Shown: piece by piece, positions 19,860-26,418 of the stretch | Layout of the letters: each line of letters opens with the position of its first letter | Position numbering within the stretch: the stretch's first letter is position 1 | Position numbers and translations under genes: made by a program | The notes under the pieces: model-generated | Seen by the model: the letters and a program-made list of their open reading frames with translations, nothing else | What the model was told of the DNA's origin: nothing | The model's database searches: none | Origin: Patescibacteria group bacterium UBA5194 | GTDB taxonomy: Bacteria > Patescibacteriota > Gracilibacteria > BD1-5 > UBA6164 | NCBI GenBank assembly: GCA_002412935.1 | Contig: DHWA01000001.1 | Location: 1-26,418, forward strand | Reading direction: 5' to 3' | Length of the DNA stretch: 26,418 nt

Positions 19860-21614
19860 ATGAATAATATTGATCTTCAAAAAAAATTTCCTGAAAACTA
19901 TAAAGATTTTTTTTCTAGAAATGACTTAGTATTAAGTTGATGTTTTACTTTTCCTTGGTGACCTTCTTGAATATGAGAAAGATCAAATTATATTACATGT
20001 AAATCAAAAATACCTTTAAAATGTTATGTTTGATTTAAATTTAAAAAAGAAACCTGAATAATATTTAAAAATGTAGAATTTTATAATCTTATTTTAAAAA
20101 AATTTGAAATATATCCTTATGATAAAATTAATAAAGAAAAAGGAAAAATAACTCAGTTTATAAATATTTTTCTAGAAAATAATAATTTTGATAAGGGGAT
20201 TGAAATAGAATTCTTATCAGAAACATCAAGATGACATTCTTTTTGATTCACATGAACTTCATCAGCTATAATATCTTTATGATTAAGTTTATTAACTTGA
20301 AATTTAGATATTAATTATCAACAAAATTACAATGATTTTATACTATCAGAAGAATTTAAAAATATAGAAATATTTGCATCAAAAATAGCTTTTATTTCAA
20401 AATATTGAAATAGTATATGACAAAATATAAGACATACTTTACATAACAACAAAGACCCTTCATTCTTTTTTTGAGAAAAAATTAATGATTTAACTTTAGA
20501 AAAGATTGAAAGTATAAAAACAAACTTTTACAAAATATGAAAAAAATGTTGAGAAAATTTGATATCAACACATATTCCATTTGATTATTATATGTTTTTT
20601 TCATGAATTACTACTGATTCAAAACAAGTTGTTAATTATATTAAATGAAATGAAAAAAGATATTGAGACTATTCAACATTTATTAATGATTTTATAATAT
20701 GAAATGATTTTAAATGAATTGATACAAATTTATCTAAATATATCTTAAATAATAATTTAATATATGATTTATTAACAGAAAATATAAATATATTATGAAT
20801 AAAAACTATTGAATTATTTAAAAAATTATTTGAAAATTGATATGATAATAACTTAATTGATGATTTTATTGAACACATAAATAATTATAAAAATGCTGTT
20901 TCTATTATAGAAAAACCAAGCTCTTTCACTGATGATTTTACATATATCTTTAGAAAAAATAAATCCAATTCAGAAGAACAAATCTGAATTATGCCTGCTT
21001 ATTCTTGAAAATTTTGATGATGATATGTGGTTATAACAAAGCCTTGAATCTCTAGAAATACAATTGATAATACAATAAATGAATTAAAAAATATTTATCC
21101 AAATGTAGAAATGGAATATTGTTCCTTTATTGATTGAGAATCAAGTGATGGAATATTAGTTGAACAATATATATCAAAATGAATTTATTCAAATTATGTA
21201 GATAAAAATAAAGTTTTATATAAAAATAATAAATGAGAAATATTTTTATGAGAATATAATGAAATACTTGAAAAAGAAAAAGAATGATTATTATTAGATA
21301 CTATTTGAAATAAAATATATTTTAATTGAATAAAACTAACATCAAAAGATATTCCTTCTCAAAATACTACAATAGAAGTACTTATAAAGCTCATTGATAA
21401 TACAGAAAAAGACATCTCAAATAAAGAACTTCCAGTTTCTAGTTATACAAAAAATAAAAATGAAATGCTGGGTAAAATAGTTATTCCTTTGATTAATTTT
21501 ATTGAAGAAAAAACAAAACAAAAACTTCCTCTTGTTTGTAAATGAAGCTTAAATGATTTTTATATAAAAATATGAAAAGTAAATATAAATATCTGAGTAA
21601 TTAAGAAATTTTAG
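19860..21614 (+). CDS. Large GHMP-kinase-superfamily protein, 584 aa
   Basis: The ATP-binding signature is HSFGFTGTSSAIISLGLSLL, with Gly132-Thr-Ser-Ser-Ala136 as the P-x3-GL.SSAA-type loop. The C-terminal GHMP loop is AYSGKFGGGYVVIT (383-389). Family members phosphorylate small molecules (galactose, homoserine, mevalonate, heptose derivatives). The usual length is 300-400 residues; this one has about 200 extra, lying between the two motifs and after the second. The N-terminal 'LSGCFTFPWGPSGIGERSNYI' is probably the substrate-side strand pair. No substrate can be assigned. It follows the Nudix gene by 6 bases. A disrupted second copy of its 5' and 3' ends lies at 26099-26352. Its stop sits 15 bases before the left end of the IS30 element. 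Confidence 0.8.
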
Positions 21615-21626
21615 ATCCCTTAATTT

Positions 21627-21629
21627 TTA
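21627..21629. repeat. Left 3-bp target duplication of the IS30 element
   Basis: TTA directly left of the IS matches TTA at 22783-22785 on the right. Removing the IS plus one copy restores a sequence nearly identical to 26342-26401. Confidence 0.75.
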
Positions 21630-21637
21630 GATAAAAT

Positions 21638-22708
21638 CTAAAGTCAAATGCAACTTTTTTTAAAGTTATAAAAAACTTCATTAGGAGTTAAAAATCATAA
21701 TCTTTCTCTAGGTCTGTTATTTAGAAGAATTACATACTTTTGTAATTCTTCTTTAGTTAAATAACTAAAATCAGTTCATTTTGGTAAAAATTGTCTAAGT
21801 AATCAGTTAGTATTTTCATTAGTTCATCTTTGCCAAGGAGAATATGGATGAGCAAAATATGTAGTCATTTTTGTCTCTCTTTCAATATCATAATGATAAG
21901 CAAATTCTCTTCAATTATCAAATGTCATTGTTCTTCTTTTATACTTTGGTAGATTATTAAAATCATTAATTATTGATTCAGATACACATTTTGCAGTAGA
22001 ATTTTCAACTATATTAGCAATTAAATATCAACTTTTTCTTTCAACATTAGTAATAATTACTTTTTTATTTAATGCTTTCTTTTTTCAAACAACAGTATCC
22101 GACTCCCAATGACCTAAAGTACTTCTTTTTTCAATAATTTTAGGTCTTTTATCAATCATTCTTCTGTTATCAATTTGGTATTTTTCTTTTCTTCTGTTTT
22201 GATATCTTTTTCATTTTCTACGAAAATATTTTGAAATTAACTCAGGATGGTTATTATATATATAGCTGTAGATAGAGTCTTTTGAGAGTGGTGATTTATT
22301 TTCAAACCTCCATCTTCAGCTTATTTGTTTTGGAGAATAGTATTCTTTGATTTTTTCAAGAATAAATCATTCAACTTTTGATCAAGGTTTAATTCTACAG
22401 TATCGCTTTGAAGCGATACTTTTTCTTTTTTCTCGCTCTAAAAATATATTTCTTGGTATAAATTGTATTTTTCTTTTTCATTCAATTCTTAAATATTCAT
22501 CTTTATTAAATTTAATTCATCATTTTCATCAAATATATCTATATTTAATTTCATTATATTTAACTCAATTATTCCTTAATAATCTGTAGATTGTAGTTTT
22601 ATTTCTTCAAATTCTTTCAGCTACTTTGGGTATACTATATCATTCTTTTAATAGTATTCTTATTTCATATATTTCTCACTCTGAGATTTGTTTTATTCAT
22701 TTTTTCAT
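21638..22708 (-). CDS. IS30-family transposase
   Basis: A 356-residue DDE transposase. The N-terminal helix-turn-helix is 'LLKEGYSIPKVAERIGRNKTTIYRLLRNNG' (about 19-48). A basic middle region (95-175) includes 'YSPKQISGRW', typical of IS30. The catalytic triad is D204 (GHWESDTVVG), D264 (MTFDNGREFA) and E298 (SPWQRGTNENTNGLL), with the 33-residue D-E spacing of this family. 'NNRPRERLGFLTPNEVF' at 330-346 is another family marker. The frame is intact and the element probably active or recently active. An inverted repeat overlaps its start codon and may silence outside transcripts. It would be shattered under the standard code. Confidence 0.95.
22399..22420. repeat. Perfect palindrome inside the transposase gene
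   Basis: AGTATCGCTT and AAGCGATACT form a 10-bp perfect inverted repeat around two bases. It encodes about KSIASKRYC in the linker before the 'YSPKQISGRW' region. It could be a mRNA hairpin or a chance coding palindrome. Confidence 0.5.
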
Positions 22709-22773
22709 TTCACGAAATTAATTAGTATTACTTTTAGTATATTACATTTTTCTAAAAGTTGCATTTCGTGAAA
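22708..22773. promoter_or_regulatory. Inverted repeat spanning the transposase start region
   Basis: TTTCACGAAAT (22708-22718) at the transposase start codon is a perfect inverted match to ATTTCGTGAAA (22763-22773) in the right terminal repeat. A likely -10 (TATACT on the minus strand, 22736-22741) lies between the two arms. A message begun inside the IS would therefore lack the outer arm, while a read-through message would contain both and could hide the start codon. Confidence 0.5.
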
Positions 22774-22782
22774 GATTCTACC

Positions 22783-22819
22783 TTACTAAATTTGCAAAAG
22801 TTAAAAAATAAGGTATAAT
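22783..22819 (+). promoter_or_regulatory. Duplicated promoter of the STAND NTPase gene, copy 1
   Basis: TTGCAA (22792) and TATAAT (22814) are separated by 16 bases. The 37-base block matches 26365-26401 at 36 positions. The first three bases (TTA) are the right target duplication of the IS30. The leader from here to the ATG at 22862 is about 35 bases. Confidence 0.65.
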
Positions 22820-22844
22820 TATGTTTAAATTATACCTTATTTTT
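22804..22844. promoter_or_regulatory. Long perfect palindrome over the NTPase promoter
   Basis: A perfect 17-bp inverted repeat (22804-22820 with 22828-22844) has a 7-base loop and includes the -10 box. Its right arm also reads as a TATAAT on the minus strand, so it is either an operator, a divergent double -10, or a bidirectional terminator. The second promoter copy lacks the right arm. Confidence 0.5.
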
Positions 22845-22861
22845 ACATATAATTTCTGAAA

Positions 22862-25800
22862 ATGGGAACAGAGACTTCTAAAAATAATTTAAATCCTCAA
22901 TCATCTCAAATAGAAGAAAGTACTTCAGAAGTTAATGAAGTTACTGTTATTACTAAAGAGAGTGTTTCATATTCTTTAGAAAACGATAATCCAAATCAAA
23001 ATAAAAAATTAACAGAGTGCATTGAATCTCAAAATAGTCTTACTAGAATTTATCTAGTAAGACATTTACCATATAAAGAATGTCCCGAATATTCATTATA
23101 TGAAGATATTAGAGATAAATTAAAAGAAAAATTAACCAAAGAGAAAATTCATAAATACCTAGAAGAAAAATACTGAGATTTTTATAATGATCTTATTAAA
23201 GATTTTGAACAAGAAAAAAATCCAATAAAGTCTCTTTTTAGTATGCTTGATGATAGTTTATGTACAGATTCTTCTATATTAGATCCAAATTTATATGAAA
23301 GTATTTTTCAAGATCAAAAAAATACTATATTGATTCATAATCCAATTGATTCATCAAAAGAAAGAATTAAACAATCAGTTAATTATATAAAAACTAGTTA
23401 TCCAGATATTAATTTTCAAGAAGAAAATATTGTGTGATCTCAAAAATGAATTGATAAACAACTTGCTGTTATGAAAGCTTGAAAAGAATTAGTAGAAATA
23501 ATAGTAGATATTAAATCAGAAATAAGTTTAGAAAACTCAAGTTTAAAATGAAAAAATATTGTAATATTGTGAAGTAGAACTCATTCACATTTTTTAAATG
23601 TGAAAAAATTTGATGCTAATTGAAAAGATAAATCAGAAAATGAATTTGAAGAAAAATGATATGATTTTATAGAATTAGATGATAACTTAGATATTATAGA
23701 TGATACAAGTAAATTAATTATAAATCCTGAAAATTACAAAGATTTAAAAAAACTATTTCCTAATATTAATAGCGATTCTATTACTGATTTTCAAAATAAA
23801 GTTGATGCTCATTTTATAGAAAATCCTAAATTATATGAAAAGTATTTATTATCTGATAATATAGACTTAAGAGCATTTTGTATAGCTAATCTTATAAAAA
23901 ATAATAAATGAATTGAATTAATAAAAATATATTACAATAATATAAATAAACCAATATCTGAAAAAGAAGAAGAAATATTATGGAAAAATAAGATAAATTC
24001 TCAAATACCTTCTATTCTTGCAAATCTTGTGAAAAATAATTTATTACAAAATCCTATAATAAAAGAACAATTTCAAGAATTTGTTAAAATATTAAATATA
24101 CAATCAAGATCTCTTGATAGTAAGATAAAAAATCAAGAAAGTGACTGAATATTGGATAGAAAATTATTTTTAGTTGAAAAAGTAGAAAAAAATAAAACTG
24201 ATGGAAAAGGAGAAAAAAAAATCGAATATATAAATCAAACAATTGATATATCTAGTATTCTTTCATCCAATGATAAATACATCATTCCGGCTTATGTATG
24301 AAATTGAAAATCTATATGGATAACAGAATTTGTAAAAAATATAATTTTAAACTATCCAAACTATAAAGTTCACTTTTTTGAGTGATCGGATTTTAATTGA
24401 GATAATAAAATTAATAATTTAAATTCTTTGAAAAAATTATTAGAAATATCAGATAATAAAAGCATAATTTTTATTGATGCAATAGATGAAATAAATGATG
24501 ATGAAATAAAAAAACAAATTAAAGAATTGTTACAAAACACAAAAAGTAAAATTATAATAACTTGAAGACCATCAGAATATAATGATAAAGAAAATACTTG
24601 ATTTAAAACTTTATGATTCATGCCATTTTCAAAAGAAGAATTTATAAATTCAAGAATTCAAGATAAAAATAAAAAACAAGAAATACTTAAATTTATAGAA
24701 ACTTCAAATCTCTCAAATGAAATAGAATGAAATCCACTTCTATTAAATTTTGTATGTATACTAGCCAATCTTGATGAAGAAAAAAAAGAACACTATAAGA
24801 AATTTTCAATTAAAAGTCTTGAAAATATACAAAATAAAACAGATTTATATGAAAGTATTAGTAGACTAATAATATATGAACACAATAAATCTAAATGAAT
24901 TAATTTATGAGAAGAAGAAATTGATTCTGCAATGAATAAACTATGAGAAAGTGCTTATAATTTATCTGATTTAAAAAATTTAAAAATTTCAGATACATAT
25001 TTAAAGAAATTAAATATTCTTTTTAAAAAGTCAGAAATATGAGATTATAAATTTATTCATAAGTCTTTTTATGAATTTTTCCTCGCACGACATTTTGTAA
25101 ATCAACCAAATGGAAATGAAGAAATATATAAAATAAGAGAAGATAATAAAGATAATTGGAATGAGTGGAGGAATTCAAAACCTATTGTTTTGTTTTACTG
25201 AGAAATATTGACTAATTCTAATAAAACTGATAATATAGAAGATCTATTAAATTGATTGCTTATTGATGACGATATTTTTGGTGAGGGATTTTTCATGGGA
25301 TTGGAGATATTACATAAACTGGAATGACAATGAGAGTTAAGCGAGAGATTCTTGAAAATAAAAGAGAAATATAAAGAAGAAATTAAGGGTTGGGATAAGG
25401 AGATAATTCTCTATAGACTCTGATTGTTTCAGAAACTCCAGAAGAGAATCAATTTTTGAAAAAATAGGTTTGTGGATAAGTTTTTTGAGAAATTGAAAGA
25501 ATTATTTTGAGAAGCATTATTTTGAGAAGGATTATTTGAAGGAACCAAGGAAATTTATAATCTCGATTTTGATTTCGAATCATGTAATCTTCCTCGAAGG
25601 AATAGAATATATAATAATGATTTTTTCAATATATGAAATCAGGAAAATATAAATTGACTCATGGATATTGCTCGAGATTATGAAAATGGTGGGTTTTTTA
25701 AGCTCGCATTGTTTATATATGTAAAACTTTTTTTTATTTGAAAAAATGATATTTTAGGGTTAATTTTGAATTGTATCAGAAATCTTGAAGAACAAAAAGA

Positions 25801-26026
25801 ATTTGATTGTGTAATATTAAAATATATTCATCTTATTAGTTTCAATTGAAATAAGGAAGTCATAATATCTGCTATGAAATTCATTAGAAAATTTATATGG
25901 GAAAATGACGAGAATAATTACAAAGAAAATCTACTTTTCTTTCGAATAATATATGAACTCCAAAAAGTAAATAAAAAAATCCAAATAAAGAGAACCAAAA
26001 AAAAGCCTCATTTCTCAATGAATTAA
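22862..26026 (+). CDS. STAND NTPase (NACHT-type) with N-terminal histidine-phosphatase-like domain
   Basis: A 1054-residue protein. Residues 1-60 are polar linker. Residues 61-250 resemble the histidine phosphatase superfamily: 'RIYLVRHLPYKE' (R67-H68), a 'HNPIDSSKERIKQSV' stretch in place of the usual 'SSPL.RA.QTA', and 'NIVILGSRTHSHF' (about 233-244) in place of 'V.SHGG'. The match is partial. Residues about 250-460 are a helical linker. The NTPase has Walker A VGNGKS (480-484, both glycines TGA), Walker B IIFIDAIDEI (D539, D542, E543), sensor IIITGRP (564-570), EGNPLLL (622-628) and winged-helix 'FIHKSFYEFFLARHF' (731-745). The last 300 residues are an unrecognised sensor region with higher G+C. 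It resembles proteins of anti-phage STAND systems (inference). Confidence 0.85.
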
Positions 26027-26098
26027 AACATTTTCTTGATTTTTTCACTATATCTCGTACTATCAGAGGAAATTTCTTACTAAAAATCTTCTGTTTCT

Positions 26099-26352
26099 AT
26101 GAAAAAAATAGAAATGAATACACAATCCCTACAAAAACATTCGCCAGATGTTTATAGGGATTTTTTTGTGAAAAATGACCTGGTGATAAGCGGGTATTTT
26201 TCGATGTCATGGGGACCGGGATGAATATGATACAGGTCTGATTTTATGTGAGGATAAAATCAAAAATCCCGTTGAAATGCAATATCTGAATAAAGAAAAG
26301 AAAATATCATGCATATCAATAACATTGTTTTTTATTTACCCAGAAATTTTAA
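26099..26352 (+). pseudogene. Remnant of a second GHMP-kinase-like gene
   Basis: From the ATG at 26099 the frame reads 'SLQKHSPDVYRDFFVKNDLV' and then 'ISGYFSMSWGPGGIGYRSDF'. This aligns closely with residues 5-44 of the gene at 19860 (for example 'NDLVLSGCFTFPWGPSGIGERS'). TGA aligns with glycine. A 2-base shift near 26254 leads to TAA, and the homology resumes in the next frame as 'KSKIPLKCNIG' (compare 'KSKIPLKCYVG'). The rest of the gene, some 520 codons, is missing, but the last codons survive as QKF-stop (26341-26352, compare KKF-stop). The copy is richer in G+C than the intact one. It is probably non-functional. Confidence 0.8.
26124..26167 (+). terminator. Terminator-like hairpin within the kinase remnant
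   Basis: An 8-bp stem AATCCCTA/TAGGGATT (26124-26131, 26155-26162) and a 6-bp inner stem (26135-26140 with 26148-26153) lead into seven Ts. It lies 98 bases after the NTPase stop and could end that transcript even though the bases once coded for the kinase's N-terminus. Confidence 0.5.
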
Positions 26353-26364
26353 ATTCCTTAATTT

Positions 26365-26401
26365 TTACTAAATTTGCAAAAGTTTAAAAATAAGGTATAA
26401 T
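26365..26401 (+). promoter_or_regulatory. Duplicated promoter, copy 2, for a gene starting at the window end
   Basis: The -35 TTGCAA (26374) and -10 TATAAT (26396) with a 16-base spacer match copy 1 at 36 of 37 bases. The ATG at 26416-26418, the last bases of the window, follows after 14 bases. By analogy with copy 1 it probably starts a second STAND NTPase, but none of that gene is visible. Confidence 0.6.
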
Positions 26402-26418
26402 ATAAAATATAAGTTATG

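Larger units (their letters stand above)
21630..22782 (-). mobile_element. Complete IS30-family insertion sequence, 1153 bp
   Basis: The ends are fixed by three lines of evidence. First, there are imperfect 29-base terminal inverted repeats, 21 of 29 matching, with a perfect inner block AAATGCAACTTTT. Second, there is a TTA duplication on both sides. Third, the uninterrupted site is still visible at 26342-26401. The element carries one transposase gene, on the minus strand, whose stop codon lies within the left terminal repeat. It sits between the GHMP-kinase-like gene and the promoter of the STAND NTPase and does not break either gene. The host code is used (TGA=Gly), so it is adapted to code-25 bacteria. 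Confidence 0.9.

Noticed and set aside
22347..22589. Plus-strand ORF of 80 codons
   Set aside because: It is antisense to the IS30 transposase, with no start context or recognisable product.
22821..22862. Alternative ATG at 22821 as start of the NTPase
   Set aside because: It is out of frame with the NTPase and lies inside the palindrome, two bases after the -10 box.
24279..24290. ATCATTCCGG in the NTPase gene as another palindromic element
   Set aside because: Only one half is present and it encodes ordinary sequence just before the Walker A motif.
1..26418. TGA as tryptophan (code 4)
   Set aside because: TGA aligns with invariant glycines in many families, while TGG supplies tryptophan at expected places.

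Overview
The window reads as coherent genes only if TGA is translated as glycine (genetic code 25). Under the standard code almost every gene breaks. With TGA=Gly, RecG, HtpG, peptidyl-tRNA hydrolase, RsmG, XerC/D, PPK2, C-terminal processing peptidase and an IS30 transposase are all full length, and TGA falls on family-invariant glycines (for example the RecG Walker A GDVGTGKT and the HtpG GQFGVGFYS loop). TGG stays tryptophan. Together with roughly 20-25% G+C and few visible Shine-Dalgarno sites, this points to Candidate Phyla Radiation bacteria of the Absconditabacteria (SR1) / Gracilibacteria (BD1-5) group. I cannot choose between the two from this window.

Layout. 1-4.7 kb: a hypothetical protein, RsmG, a membrane-anchored PEBP/YbhB-like protein and RecG. 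4.7-9.8 kb: a minus-strand run of a hypothetical protein, a multi-pass membrane protein, peptidyl-tRNA hydrolase, a PPK2-type polyphosphate kinase and a XerC/D recombinase, with two degenerate palindromic intergenic repeats. 10.0-11.75 kb: a plus-strand operon of a zinc-ribbon protein, two small membrane proteins and an IMPase-fold protein with altered metal ligands. 11.9-13.8 kb: HtpG, carrying a small palindromic element inside the reading frame. 13.9-15 kb: a toxin-antitoxin pair and an unknown minus-strand gene. 15.1-18.7 kb: two exported proteins, a PDZ-S41 protease and a transglutaminase-like protein.

19.2-26.4 kb is the accessory part. A Nudix hydrolase is followed six bases later by a large GHMP-kinase-fold protein. 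Next come an intact IS30 element and a 1054-residue STAND (NACHT-type) NTPase with an N-terminal histidine-phosphatase-like domain. A wrecked second copy of the GHMP-kinase gene follows, and then a second copy of the promoter that drives the NTPase, ending in an ATG at the last three bases. If the IS30 and one copy of its 3-bp target duplication are removed, the 60 bases ahead of the first NTPase match the 60 bases at the window end at 57 positions. The unit 'GHMP kinase - promoter - NTPase' therefore appears to be tandemly duplicated, with the second kinase eroded and probably a second NTPase just outside. This is the best candidate for an undescribed, possibly defence-related, system. The defence role is inferred from the STAND architecture and local mosaicism only.

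No rRNA, tRNA or CRISPR array was recognised.
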